Shown one piece after another: positions 13,001-28,000 of a DNA stretch of 64,000 nucleotides; position 1 is the stretch's first letter; every line of letters begins with the position of its first letter. The notes below the pieces were generated by a model. That model saw only the letters and a program-made list of their open reading frames with translations. It did not search any database and was not told the origin of the DNA. A program made the position numbers and the translations under genes. The DNA is from Triops longicaudatus (Eukaryota > Arthropoda > Branchiopoda > Notostraca > Triopsidae): assembly GCA_022885665.1 (NCBI GenBank), contig JAGQDJ010000023.1, positions 744,001 to 808,000 on the forward strand, in the 5' to 3' direction.

Positions 13001-16000
13001 GGATAAACAAAATAGATGCAAAGCAATGTGGGAAACTGACCACGTGCTGTTTCGGGCGTAGACAGCGCGCGGATGAAACATTTGCCGCACTATGGCCGTA
13101 TCAAAAGAGTAACCATGAAGGCTGGGGGACGCTTCGCTGAATCCTGACGAAAACAATAGCGCCAGGGAGAGAAAGAGAGGCTTGAGACAAAAAAAGTAGC
13201 CCAGATTAGATTTAACGGATTTCTGGTTTGCGATTTGTGATCCTTGCTTTTAACCTCCCTAACGAGAAACAATACACCCAATTTCGACGTTACGCTGCGC
13301 AAGCAGCCATTGTCACGCAGCACTTTTCTTTCACCAAGGACAGCAACACAGGGGAACGGAAGTGAGATGTTTCTATTATGCCTTTCTAAGCACAGGTTTG
13401 AGACTCCGACCGCGCTGTTTGTGAGACAGTGCAGTGCTTCTTTGGCCTTTAGAAAACGACCTATGCTATGCACGGTAGGCTACCGAAGATTCTCACGATA
13501 CTTAGCGTGGTTCTTAAGTGTTCATACATTCAGTAAGTTAACAGACGTTCTTTGCCCTTTCACTGTCAAGACGGTAAAGGTACAACTGAAATATTGCATT
13601 TTTTACTTTAAAAAGTTTCACAATCTGCCCAATATTAGTCTGCTTTTCGACTTTCGTAATGGTGTAGTAACGGACGACAGAAAGTACGAATATATAATTG
13701 CCATTTAAAAGAAGCCATCCGGATATAAGAGACTGCGAAGTTTTGTTAAGTAGGCTAATATGAAGAACTACGTAAGAAGTATGGTACCCCCATATATACA
13801 AGCGCTAGACACCCGGGTTTAACAGTACAGTAATTGGTTCTACAATTATGTTTCTTTTACAAGAAAGAGGCCAAAGGCAACATAACAGATTTGTAAAGAA
13901 TGCTAGTCATGAATTCCTCACGATACGCTGGCAAGCTTATGACATAGCAAAACGAAATTATGAAACTCAATGAAAGTCAAAAAATGATGAAAAGTTTATA
14001 AGGTAAAATTCAACTTAAAATTTCTTCACCAAACAATCTGAAAAAAATCCACCCCTTGCCCTACATACGTCTCCTAGGTAAATGTTTAAATAAAAACTTC
14101 AACCTTTTGCATAGTAGCTATTTTTTTAGTCGATTCGGTGATTTTCCACATAAGAAAAATCCTGAAATGGAGGACCAAAGTACGTCAAATCAATTAACTA
14201 AATGTTAATTAAGGCCACTAAGCTGACTTACTAGTCTAGCAATGAGACTAATAGCCGTACATTGTACGTGTGAATGAGCCTCAACAGATAATCATTTAAG
14301 ACTCCGTTTATCGGTTCATGACAATAGTTATTTTCAGCCCTGTACAGTTATTTTCACTGAAAATAGAATGGCACATAAGACCTTGCCGTTAATAAAGGAA
14401 AGGAAAGATATTACGGGATCCTTTTTTCATTTGAACGTATTTTCTCTGACTGAAAGAACGGTCATTCGGGAGAATCCAGGTTGCTCCAAAGACAACACGA
14501 AGCAACTCCAGGCACGCTCCCCGCAAATGTCTTACGGCTGTCATTAACGACGTAGTAAAGATCGTGTGCAGGCGGAGTACCAACATTGATTTCCTACGGC
14601 CGTAATGAGGAAAAGGTGGGAAAAGATTTGTTGTGGTTAGTCTACGGAATCAAGGGTGGGGGCTGGAGATGTTAAGTACAACTTGCAAGTCAATGTCTTC
14701 ACGCTCATCGTGGCACCCAAGTGGGCAAAAACAGTTTCAAGTTTCCACCACCGGGGTTTACCAAACTAACAACTTCAGACTACTTTACATAGCCCTCTGC
14801 CATACTGCACCTTTACTTTCCAAGATAAAACCTGCTGTAGCTGAAGCTCGCTCTTTATCTATAACAAAGTGTTCAAGCTGCACTCCAACCCGTCAAACAG
14901 AGTTCGCGCTAAGCTTTCACTTCCACTGAAACATAAGGCGGAATTCATAACGAGTTTCTCTCAAGCGGCTTTAAGTTAAACTTCAATGCGGGATGTAACT
15001 TTACAGAAAATTGTTTTTAATGATTTCCAATCCTTTGGGTGATTTTATCTAGTACTCCACACCAAATAATATCCCATTAATACGCTTGACGTTCCACACC
15101 TGCCACTGTGTAAGGTTATCCAAGTTACAAATTGGATTCCATGTTGGACTAGTTAGATTTATTTTTAACAGGGTTGACAGCTTCCGTGTAAAGAAATGAA
15201 ATTCTAGATCTACTTAATGTCAGATGACAGAGAAATTCGAGCTTAAAGTAATTCAGCAGTAACCTAACAAGTTACCAAACGAAAAACCGGTGAGTTTGTC
15301 TGGATTCATTTAGCGTAAGTTCAAAGAGCCGTCTCTGATTCATGGAGGTTCTTTATGGGAAGAAAACATTCAAAAGCGTTTAATCCAATCTGGGATTCTT
15401 TCCCCTTCACTCGTCAGTATGCGGAACTTAATGCGACCAGTAGAGGATCAGGTGAAATGACGGGTAGAGCCAACGCAAGAAAGCTGAAATGACAGTTTGC
15501 GAGTTTAGAGAGGGAGGAAAAAGGGAAAGAAAAAAAAGCAAACATCGAACGTTCCCCTCTCCTTCATTTCGAGGATACAGGAGCTAAGCAAACGCCAAGT
15601 CGTATCGCACTCTCGTCGAATTTACCATAGTCTTTGGCCGGTGAAACTGGAGTTGCACCGGCGAGCGGTCCCCTCGGTGCCCTAAATGCACCAACTTCGA
15701 AAGCGTCATTGCTCACCCAATTCTGAACAGAAGCACTGTTATCATACCTTACAAGGGAGCTCTTACGGTCTAACAGACTTTGGCCGTAATCCATAAAACA
15801 AATGTCTGCTTCAAAGAATCTTTCTAATAACACCTCGGGAATTAAAAAAACCTTGGCCTAACCCCCTTCTCAACCCTCTTTGAAGGCGCTGTTTGTTCAC
15901 TCAGGCGAGCGGTCATCAATGAAATTGGATGTTGCTTTCTTTGGAAAAGCCTTTACAACATCCTTTTCTTTCGATACTTTACCGTGGCCAACGTCGGCTA

Positions 16001-19000
16001 ACAATCTAGGCCGAGAAAATTAATCTCTCCGGCAATGAAAAATGACACAAGGCCAGTTCTCTCAAGCCAAAACTGCATTAAGGGGCTTACCAATGACAGT
16101 CAAGTTGACGCGCAAGTTGCGAGTCGGCGATTTTCGGAAATCGACCCGGCAACGATACAACCCCGCGTCTTCTTCCTTCACATTGTCTATGGACAAACTT
16201 GCGGGCTCGGTGGCAGTACGGAAATAGGCTCGCCGTCCTAAAACCGTTTCTTCAGACCAATGTTTCGGATTGCTCGATAATTTATCGCGGGCGTCAAACC
16301 TGGAAAACGAAAATTAAACTGTCATAACAACGAATGACTCGGAGACACTCAGGTATAAAAAAAAGACAATAAGAAGGAAAGAAAGAGAAAACCCATAACA
16401 GTTTCAGACAAATACCGCTGCAAATGAAACATGTAAGGTTGAGCGATGAAACTATGCCTATCGGACAAAATTGCTTTTTTTGGCAAACGTCAGTGTCGGC
16501 ATTCTTTCACAAAGTCTTTAAAGTTTTACGGTCTGCTTCTATTATAGCGTTAAACCTCCCTATTTTAACTCAAAAGTGGCAGTTATGACAGATTACGTCT
16601 TTGCTCCGTGACATAGGCTTGCTTTTTGCCTTTGCCAAGATTTAGAGTGCCATAAAGAACCGCCATTCAAAATTTCATCATGCTTTTCACGAGATCATAA
16701 CAATAAGCTTATTAGGCACAGCTCCGACGGGGTTGACAGCAATAAGAAACACTGATGCCCATTAATAGCGAATGCGTGTTTTCTTTACCGACAGCTTAGC
16801 CTATCAAAACATCTCGGTTACGAAAAGAATGTCACCCTTTTTTACGAAACGTAACTTATTCATGGATAAAAAAGGAAAACTAATAACGTCAGCATTAGAC
16901 TGACATGATTATAATGATTATGTGCCGTTTCACCCCTTTAGTTCTTGGGCTCGAGGTCAGAATTTACGAATTAAACAAGCTTTGCTCGGACAGCCTTCCA
17001 CGATTTTTAGTTGCCCTCTACAGCTTTTCGGGTTTTGCTCCCATCAACATGTCATCAGGGTGAAACTTCTAAATCACGACTGTGTTATTTTACAAGATCT
17101 CTTGTCCTGTAAAGATAGAGAGAGGCAGGCATTCAGGAGAGAACACTCTGAACATACACTTCTCGTTCGAAGGGTCTGTCGTCCAGGTAACTAATAACAT
17201 TCTCTTTGTCTCCTCTCGTTTTTTTTCTTCTTCCATGCTCGTGTCCGTGCTCAGACCAACCCTTGATCAATTGTAGATTATCCAACTCGTCTCCGAGCAG
17301 TCAGCGAACACCAGCACCGGCGCCGGTACTTCCCTATTACCCCTTCAGTAAATTCTCCCCTAGCTTGCCTCCCAATTTTTTCCCCTTGCCTGTGTATTTC
17401 CTTACCAAAATTGGCCTACTCGCTGTATTTTTTTGTTCATTTCCTAACGAACCCCCTAAAAGAGGCAAAATGGTTCTCCGTTTTCGCTCAATCGGCTTCC
17501 TTCCTTCGTCCCTTTCCTGCGACGGTCTGTAACGTGCGATAACCTAGGTTTTCTTACTTCAGAACACAGAACAACACCGACAATGCTGTTAAATAAGAAA
17601 CGTAACTTTAAGTAGCACGAAACGCCTGACAATGACCTTCACGTGTACTTGTACAACACGCCTCGTATCTACCTTCCGTTGTGCTTCTGTAAAGCGCTTA
17701 CTGGTATCCAGGAGAAACAAAACGCAAAGGTAAACAAAGATAAGGTATACTTTATTATATAAAAAAGTCACGAAATGTAACAATGGGAGGAAATACCCAA
17801 ACTACGGTCAGACTAGTATTTGCGTGCTGCTACTTAGCAATTTTGAGAGCTCCGAGGAAATCAACACTACCAGCTCATTACTAACATAGAGTACTTAGCT
17901 TGTTTCGGCCATTTCACGTGATCGTACTTAACCATTAGTCATAACAGTCAATGGCTGTAACGGTTGGGAAGCAGAGCCAGATTCAACATTACGTGAATCG
18001 GTGAAATGGTTCACAAAAACTGTTTTACTGTATGATCATTCCAGTGTGTTAGTTTCATCGATAGTATTCATTGTAAGCTTTTATATTGATTATGCTGAAT
18101 ATATATTTCATCAGAAATTACAGTTAAAGTTTCAAAGCCAAATATATTTGGCTAGATTATGTAAGATAACATGGGCTAAAAAATATTGGAAACATACACT
18201 GAATATATTTACAGTAAATTTTTATGATTTAATTCAAATTTCAATACTTTTTCATTAACGTTAAAAATCGGGCTCCGAAGCGATAAAGTTTTTCTTTTTG
18301 TTCTAGCGTAATTGACTTCTGACTTTGAATATATGAATAATCGCTAGTATTATATTCGAATTTACCCAGGTAATGATGCTAAGAGTCACTTTCTCATTTG
18401 ACTATTAACGTCAAAACCAGTACAAAATGGCTCTTGTGCTACTGAACTTCAATTCTGATATCGTTTTGAATAAAATAATTACAGTTCGATTTCTTTGAAA
18501 CAAATTACTCAGCAGTTCTTCTTAATGCTAATGCGCACTAGATTTTGTGGTCCAAAACTTTGATGTCGCTTGAATCGCTTCGTACGCAATTCTTATGTAC
18601 GAAGGTTAGGCATGGCAGAACCTTGACGGAGCTTTAACGATAAAAAAAAATCACTCAAAGCCGACTATTGTTGACTAAATCCTGAACAATAATTAAGGAT
18701 TAAAGGGAAAAAATCTCTAACAAAGAGATCACTGTAAGTCCTTTGTAGTAACAGGACACCAAATAAGAAAGGCAATTTTTCAGCTTACGTGTAAATAGAG
18801 GGTGCTCCGTCATCCTTGTACCATAAAACCAACGTGACCTGATCGGAACGAAGAGGCGGAGTGACGTCGCACGGTAATTCGGCTTTATTACGAGTGACAG
18901 CTACCACGTGCTGCAATGGTCCTAGATGGGGAGAAAAAAGAGTTCTTCGTTTAGCACACGAAAATTCCACTACATTAATTCTCTGTTTTCAGACTAAAAT

Positions 19001-22000
19001 AGGAAACATTGAACAAACATGAACAAAAAACACTACACCCTTAAGTATTAAAGTAAAACCGTTTAAAACGTTCAGGCTAACACAAGCAAGGCAACAATAG
19101 GGAATCCCACGCCCCTTTTTCGCCCCCATTCCGAGGGTACTACATGTGCTTTTCTTCTCAATCCGGGCCCATAACAATCAAATCAGTATCCCCTCTCCAA
19201 GTCGAGTGCGGCGTTATAAGCACCCAAATATAACTCGGCAGGCGAGAGTCCGCTTGGTAGCACAAAACAACACCTGGCTAGTCTTCGCGTATCGACACGA
19301 AAGGTATAAGAAATAACCGTCCCTGCACTGAAACGTGTTGTTTTCCGCCCCAATAGGTCTCGATTTGCTTCACAATACGCCAGGACATCAAGCGAACCCT
19401 GGGTATAATACTAGTAGTGTTCCAATATCGCAGAGGGTGCTCGGATTCTTGAAAAGTATATTGAGCATTAGGCGTTTGTGTCAGTCAAAGAATAGGTCAA
19501 TAAATCCCTCCCGAAAGCCGGTGCGAAATTTTCTAGTCACACATAGTGGAACTTTTAGAGCATGTCGTTGGAATCAGAAATTCCCTTAAAACTTCTTTTC
19601 CTTCAGGATTTTCGTCTTTCACAGCGACGACGCTTTGCATATGGCGAGTGCCATGTGCATTGAGGGTGGTCGAGAGTGGGTTATAACTTTCACGGGTTCG
19701 GTTTTTCGGCTATTATAGAAATATTCACCGCAGCTGTCCTTTTTAAGGATAATATCGTAGAGTAAAAAACCGGCATGCAACCCTAAACAATAGCTCCGGG
19801 GAGGCTTTTGTCACTTTGACCCTAATCCAATCCCTACACCCTAAGCTTGGAGCCTATTCAACTACTTTGGGAAATAAGCGAAGAAAAAAGTGTCAATGGA
19901 GGGCACGACTATTTGGCCGCGTGTGGCCAACGCGTGTACAGTACGGTATTTCCGCCTTCACATATCATATTGCCCCTATAGCCCCTTCCACTTTAGGTCG
20001 AAAGATGTCCAGCATCTGCGGAGTCAAGAAAAAAAAGCCAAGCACAGCCGCCATTAAAAAAAAAAAGACATGCAAGTAAAAAAGCTGTTTCTCAAATAAA
20101 CGATAGCGGGTGGAAGGGAGGCGAATATACTTTGGAACAGCTTTTAATATATTACGACACGACAAGGAAAGAAAAGTCAAACGGGCCTCAAATTAGGCGC
20201 TTTTCCAGAACGGACTATAAAAAAGTACTTGACACCTGAGCTATAAGGCTATTCAAAGAATTTATATTCAAGCAGGAAGAGGGGGAAAACTTTCAAAAAT
20301 CATAAACAGATTTAAATAAAAATATCGAAACTTTCGTGTCACAGTAATAGACGAAAGCTTACGTAGGTTTTCACTAATAAAAAGAAATAATAAATTATAT
20401 TCAATTATTTTTTGGGGAATTGCTTCTTGTTCAACATAAAAAAGTGTAAAAGCGCTGAGTGTAAACGCCATAAGTTTCTGTAATAGAAAATTGATAAGGA
20501 CATCTTTTGCTAAGACAACCAGCATTTTGCCCCTAGGGCTGCTTCTAAGTATTTTCTGGAATACATTGAGTTGTTCTCGCATGCGTTTTTTTAGTTAGGA
20601 ACAAAATGATTTATGGCTTGTAGGGATGCTGCCTCGAAAGCCACGTTAAGGACTGAAGTGAAAACATTCGATTTCAAACATCTTACCTGGGACTTGAATC
20701 GTGTTGGAAACGATGCCCACATTATTTCCTACTGTTTCCAAGGCAGCGCACAAGAGGCAGAAAAATAGAGAAAGGAAGTATTATGAGCATTGTTAAGACA
20801 GCATTAATATAGAAAACAGGCAGGCATAATAATTATCAAAGGGCAAAAGTACTGGTGTAGACAATTTAATAAATTCTTTTTTATTAATAGTTATTCCGTT
20901 TAATGAGCAACAGAGACACTCTTTCTTTCTGTCAGACTTGTACTTCAATTACTAGCTCGAAGTAAGTGGTAATCATAGAGCTCGAGATATTTGCTACTTG
21001 ATTGCACAGCACTTTCAGTGAGACGGATACTATTAAAAAACCCGGCTGTTTTCGTTTGTCTATTGCCAAAGGTTTTTCTTGCTGTTGAAGATTCGGAATC
21101 ACGGCGTTAGTAAAAAGAAACTAGGATTTTTCATTCCGTTTTTTTTTTTTTTAGATCGGTGTGTGCCCCGGCAAAAGCTGCCTAGCGCACGCATACTTAG
21201 CTTTAAAGGCAACAAATTTATTCTGACTGCTGAACTTAAAATAAAATAATAAAAAAAAGAAAAACAGGGCTGAATCATGAAAGCTACAGATCTATATTTC
21301 GGACGATGATGCTGAATAACAGCGTTTCCCAACTTTGGCACGTGAGAAGAGTTCGTAAACATCTCTTCCTCGAGTTATTCAAGCTCAGTGGTAAGGACTT
21401 TCCACTACATACTATAGCGCTGAAAAGTAACTAAATACAAACACCATAAAGAAGGTCCGGCTAGAAAAAGAAGTGAGGATTTGATTCCTTTCCTAGATTG
21501 AGAAGGGGACTGGGACTATGCGACCTTCAAAGCAAAGCCGCCACGACCAGTTTTTCCTCCCTTTCCTGTTCTAACGTACACAACAGCAACATCTTCTCAA
21601 GACGAAACTATCATCACCACTACCACAAAAATCCTTTATCTTGTGAAATCCCAAGTCTCAGATTTGGTTTGTCGTTATGGTTTCGCTTTTTTGCCCCCTT
21701 CTTCCCTAGGTAGTTAAAGTGACGGCTCGCTCACTATGAAATCAATAACTCACTTCTGTACTCGATTGCTGCCACAATAGTAAGATAAAGTAACGAAATG
21801 TAAACGTCTCTTGTATAGAGAATGAAGAAAAGTTTCCAAACTTATCAGTTTTAAAACCTTTCAAACACGCAGGCCAACAACGTCATTCATGTCACCAATG
21901 ACACGCGAAACTTAAACAGCCATACAAATAATGAAGAAACTATTTAATGACAGCACGAAAAGGCCATTCATGTTGGAACTGGAGGAATTCGACAGCTAAA

Positions 22001-25000
22001 ATCGAAAAAAGCACAACTTGCTTTTCACACGGTTTACAAGTCTTAAAATTGTAAATAAAATTCCACTCAGAAGATTTTCGACGCATAACCTTTTAAATAA
22101 CGTAAAAGAATTAGTACTGATTTTTTCACATAGCAAGCGAGTGCTGAACGTGTTAAAGTTTTATTGCAACAATCAAGTCACATCAACCGACCGTAACTGA
22201 GGATCAGAAAGTTTTCCAGAATAGAAATATTAGTGATTGCACTCAAACAAAAAGCAAGTTCAAGGGACACTTCCCCAAGTTGCGTCACACACTATTCATT
22301 CTATACAAAGACGGGATGTGCGTAGCGAATGTGCGATATGTATAAGCCATTGAATCAGTCGTTGCAATATAATGTACCATTATCAGTGTTTCTTGCTACC
22401 TTCTGCTATTTATCTATAAAGTCGATCCGATGACCACAATGTAAGTCTATTGAATCTACATGTACTGCCGCACGCTTTATTGATTGGCATCAATAAAGCG
22501 TTGACAGAGGCAGCAAGTAACACCCAAGTGGTGGAATGACACAAAAGTTGTACTTGTGGAGGCTATGGTGCTTCAACTGTCGTCTTCCTTTTTGCCTGTT
22601 CTCAGTTCACATTACGGACAGCACAATCTAATTTTACTTTTTACTTGTATTGTCTGCATGTTTATTTGTCAACGTTAGCGGAAGCTCTAGGACACATTTA
22701 CAAATCCGAATGTCCTGAGACCAGTGACCGTAAACAAATAAATAAAAAAAAATAATAATAAAAAATACAAGCCCACTCTGTCTCACAGGATTTTCGGGAG
22801 TCACGTTGAACGACAAATGGTTACTTCTTTTATAAAAAGCAATAAAACCTACCACTGTAAGGAATTTTCACCATTTCACGATCAAATTTCACCATTTTTT
22901 TGGGGAAAATTAATCTCCGTAAATCGTGGGAGCCAGAACAGTTGTTTTCTATCATTAATCTATAGGTTGTTTTCCTTTTTTTTTACAGTGTTACTGTATG
23001 TGGACTTTTGTCAACATCCCTTTTTCTGTTTCGTAACCCTCGTTCATACTATTGCTGCAGTAGTAATTAGTAAATCATGTCAACTCCAACGAATTTATCG
23101 CAATTCGTAATTTCTTTCTTACGAGGTGACATTACGAAGCGAACATGGTGCAAATAACAGTGCTTGTCACAATATTGTAACGATTAGGTCTATTAAATGG
23201 GTGCTTGAACATCACGGACAAGGGGTGTAATATTAGGTTTCACGCTAAAGTGATTAATCTGAAAGTATGCAGTTAGATGTTTACCTATGTGGTGAAACAC
23301 TCATAATCGTTTGTGTCTGGTCAAACCATACATACATTTCTGTTTAAGATGAAGCTATTAAGACTAGTTTCCATTTTGACTTTTTGGGACCTTCGAAAGG
23401 ACATAGTCATCATAATTAATTCATTTCAACGATTATTTGGAAAGAACTAGTGGACTCTGAGGGTTTTCTACAAGTTTAGAAAACATCTGCTTGGAAAAAT
23501 CTTCTATAGTACTATACTCGTGGTTTTAAAGTCCGAGTAAATGGTTCGCTATTTACTGAGTTCGTAGCCCAACCAATTAGTATGTGAGATTTTGACTTCC
23601 AAATGTTTGCAATATATTAGCTATGTACTTAACAGTTATATAAAATCTGCACTACAATATGTTCCCGTACTTAAATATGATTATATTTGCCTTTTTTTTA
23701 CTGAGTATTTCCTCAAGGAAAATCAATGTGTTAATTCTATCTAATGTTAGACTTGCGATCAAACCTATCTAAACTTGGAGATTAGAAGTTACGGATATAG
23801 CGAAATATCAGTTAACTCGAAGCAACCATTCAAATGGAAGGAACGCTTTTGCAAATTTGTAACGCGTCTTTGCTGATGTTAGTCTTTCAGGTTACCAGAT
23901 TTTTTTTATCGAAACTAAACTTTTTTTTTATTCTGAACGGTTTTGGTTTAACGAAATTTGACTTGTTTATTTGTTTATATATTTGTTTCGAGAAATTATT
24001 GCAAATTGAGTCTTTAGTATTTTGCGCTTCGTTTGGTCTACACAACATTAGTTTGGTTTACTGATTAAAAATATTTGGCAACCCTGCTTTCAGTCCGTCT
24101 GACGGCGTTGCGTGGTAAGCTGGATGGAAAAATCGTAAGGAAGAGCATACGAAAATAATTTTTTTGACGAGTTAAAAAGAGTTCGTACGTCGAGCGCGAA
24201 AGGATAATTAGTGGAGCAGGAAACAGTTTATTAAAACGGTACGAAAAGTTTTACCATTATTTTTTCTTTATCCTAGACTTAATTAAAAATAATGTGCCCA
24301 TAGTTTCTAGTCTGGGAAACATCCAAGGAAAATCGGATGGTTTTGTTGCTCATGAATTAAAGGAAACAAAAGTAAACAATATATTTTTCACTCTGTGTTT
24401 TCTACATGGCGTTGCGATACACGTGCACAATAGGCTCGCCGAAAAAAAAAGAGATGCACTGAAAGAAAACCCTTGCAAATCAGCCTGTGGAATCAACGAA
24501 CGGGCGGACCAATCAAGAAATTCCCCGGCACCAGGCCTTTGCCAGGTGTTCCCCAATTGTGGTACTAATTAACATACCACACTTGTACGATACTCGCCTT
24601 ATGGGTATACGGCAACTTTGTTAGACCACGTATTTAAGGGGAATTGGTCCGCGGAATGTGCGATGAGTTCCCAGAGGTAACTCAAATGTTTCAAATACTT
24701 ATTTGTTTCCAATTAATTAAGGTTATACGTTTCTCCATTGTGGTCCATTGATTTAGAGAATTTGACAGATTTAAGACATTTGCATACATTTACTTTCTGT
24801 CAAAAACTTGTTAATGAACACGAGATAATAAAAAGGAGTAGGTAAAACGTTTTACAGCTATTTTTTCATCACTGGTAACAATTATCGTCAATATCGTTCC
24901 TGACATCGGCTCAGCATTTTAAGACAAACTGCAGTGTAAAACAAGACCAAGCTCGCTCTTTAAGTCTGATGCATTCTTAAATTTCCCCAACGCTCAATAG

Positions 25001-28000
25001 TCTTGTTCCTTTCTTTCCTTTCCAAAAAAATGGTACTTCAGTAGGCTACGACTAAGATGTAATGGATGCAACGGACGATCTTTAAGGAAATGCAATTTCT
25101 TTCGCATTCACTTAGTCCCTTCCACTTCACCAGATTTTTTTCTCTATAATAAAACATTTAAAAAGAATTCTAGCTAAGTTACGGGAAAGGTGAGTACATG
25201 CCAACCGCAGGAGCGAACTTCACGCTCGCTAGTTATGAAATGTGCCAGTCTTCCTCGTACTCCTTAGCTTCTACCTACCGTTGCATTGCTTGCATGGCTG
25301 CACCCAAGAAATCTGCCCGCGTTTTGAGCCATAATTCTATAATTTTCATAAAAATAATAGAAAAATGCAAATCTTTCGTCTCTAGATACATTAGCCAAAC
25401 AAACACGCTAGGCCATTTTATGCCCTAAACGGCGCCTACAAAAACAGTTGAACTAACACTACTCAGAAATGAGCTTGTTTTCCTTAGACGACAATCTTTA
25501 CATCCTTGTTTTTGCGAAAAGGATCCCCACCATTTGCTCCGGAAAGTACAGTCTTGCTTCGTAAAGGCCTTTTTGACGAAGCACAAGTTTACACAGTGAT
25601 GCAGAAATTTTGGGGAAGTTTAACGAGAAGCGCATGCTCCAAGTCATCGAAGAGGAAGGACCCATCCTAGCCACTTTGTGCTTTAATGGTACCAAGTTTA
25701 CTAACCTTTTAAACACCCTGAATTTCCACCGTGTTTAATCATAGAGAAGTTAGCTAGCTTGCCTCGGCTTTCTGCTGCTGTTCAAAACTGAACTCTGCAT
25801 CAAGAACGCGCGTTCTCATTCCTATTCGAAATGCTTCGGGACCATGAAAGATGTAACAATTTTAAGCGGTGCGAAGACGTTACGACAAGCCCTTCACGTG
25901 CACGTGGAAGCGCTACTCCTTCTTTAATGTACCGTACTCTGAGAGCTATCCAGCAGAGTGGATACCCTAAAAATCACGACTTCATTTTATCTCGTCGATA
26001 ACTGATGTGATAACAAAGTTAAGTTCCTATTATGATAATTGGTTCGCTATGGTAAAACGCGATTATCCTAGGTTAGGCGATACGACGGGTTTGCACCACG
26101 TCCCTAATGAAGATATTTCTATTTTCTACTACTTTTCGTTGCTTTTTATTGCAAGAGGCAGCCCACGCTTGCAACAATGTTTTGTCTTAAGTCTGTAATG
26201 GGTTTTTATCTTACAATTTTATTTTACTATTTTTTATCAGAAAAGTTGAGAGCTGCAATATGTTGCCAATACTAATGTATTTACCGTTCTACTCATGTAA
26301 AATTTGGCAAATAACTTGGAAGGCTTCAAAATTACATCTACTTATTTACGAAGCAATTATGTGCCCTTTGTCGTGCTTTGGTTGCTTTGTTGAGTGTTTG
26401 CTTAAAAGTAAGTTTCTTAAAATGCAGAAAAATTATTTTTACAAAACTTCCTGCGGTGCAGACTTCTATTGTATTTGGGGAATACATTGAAATTTAATAT
26501 GTTTAAAAGGTGTGTGTTTGAAGTGAACACTTCCTTTGTTTTCATTATAGATCACTGTTGTGTCCTCTAATTGTGAAAAACTGGCCTTCCCTCGGAATGG
26601 AAGGAAACTTCAGTATTGATTCAGCAATAACTGTGCTAAATTATCTACTACCTCCTATTCTTTTTGGTTGTCCATCAATAATGCAAAAATACGAAACGAA
26701 ACAGGTAAGAAATGTAACTAAATGTAACTTATGCAAGTTATCATTTAGCATGTGTAGAAGCCTGTTTCTTAATTTTTTATTTTATTTGTTTCTTAATACT
26801 TTATTGTCCCATGTTTTGACAGGCTTTTTCTGCTCTCTCTTCGTATCAAGATGAACTCATTCCAGACATTTTCTTTAGCTAAGACTGTCATGATGGTGAG
26901 AAAGTCCGTCACGGGTTTTGATGAGCTTGTTTCCTTCAAGCCGGGAAAGCTGATACTCAACAGGGCTCGACCTTGTATTAATGACGTTTCTATTTGCCAT
27001 AATATAACCAACTTGAAGGAGCACGGCTATGTTTAAAGACGAATGCTTTGAAGTCGTTTTTGTTAAATATCAAAGCCCCCCAGGGCAGTCCATTTCTGCT
27101 CCAGTTAGGATTGTAGATTACTTTGTAGCTAGGTTTAATCAACATGAGCATTTTCTATTGGGAAAAACAGCAATGGTGCTCCTGGGAGCAACCTTTTAAG
27201 GGTCCACTAACAAAAGACTTTTTTTCGTTTATCGATGATGTCGGAGTACCTGCTGAGGTTGAAAGTCGTTTTAGAGATGCTTGGTTATTCTCGACTGCCT
27301 TTTACATTCAGATAAGAGAGAAAGAATAGTGTCAATAGGGAGTATTCAAACGGCATAAAATAAAGGCAAAAAATGCTCCTGCCGATACGCGTTTCTTGAA
27401 AGCCTCCTACGCCACGAATCCAAGAGAAAAATATGTAAAAATTCCCTTACCTCCGACAACTATAAAGATAGAGAAATGGTAATTAATTCCATTATAAAGA
27501 TAAATAATTCAGGAATCTGGACATCTGCTGTGGACATTGTATTGAAGAGTAAAAAGGCACGAAACCTTGCATAATCAATCATTCACTAACGTCCTCACGG
27601 ATCCCGTACCTGAAGGAAAATGTAGAGGTGTGAAGGGCAGAACTACACCCTCCTCATTTTTACAGCTCCACGATGGGTCTTGGGGAAAGCTTTCTCTGCG
27701 AGCCGTTCATTCATAAACGATGAGTACGAGCCGCCTAACATACTTAAGCTGAACCAGCGGGTCCAGGAAGAAGCCTGTTCAAGCTCAAGGGTAGGAGCAA
27801 TAATGATAGGCGAGACCACAATACTTTGCACCCTTTTCCCGCTAAGACAAGCCTCATTTGGGTCTCTTAGCAATGCTCTACGTTACATGATATTCAGGCC
27901 ACCGGTATTCGATGGAACAGACGGCAGACATTCCTACGAGTTTCGTGCACGAACGCCCCTTTAGATCAATAAGAGTACGGCATTAGCTACTTAAGATTTC

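Noticed and set aside
13244..13708. 154-codon plus-strand ORF in intron 3, the longest in the window
   Set aside because: Overlapped by opposite-strand ORFs of similar length and has no recognisable features; it lies inside a well-defined intron.
26241..26407. Possible upstream exon of the nested plus-strand segment
   Set aside because: Good acceptor and GTAAGT donor, but its open frame ends in phase 1 while the next candidate exon needs phase 2, so it cannot be joined as read.
27643..27964. Region open on both strands in intron 1
   Set aside because: Two-way open frames of under 100 codons without motifs are expected occasionally; neither translation resembles a family.
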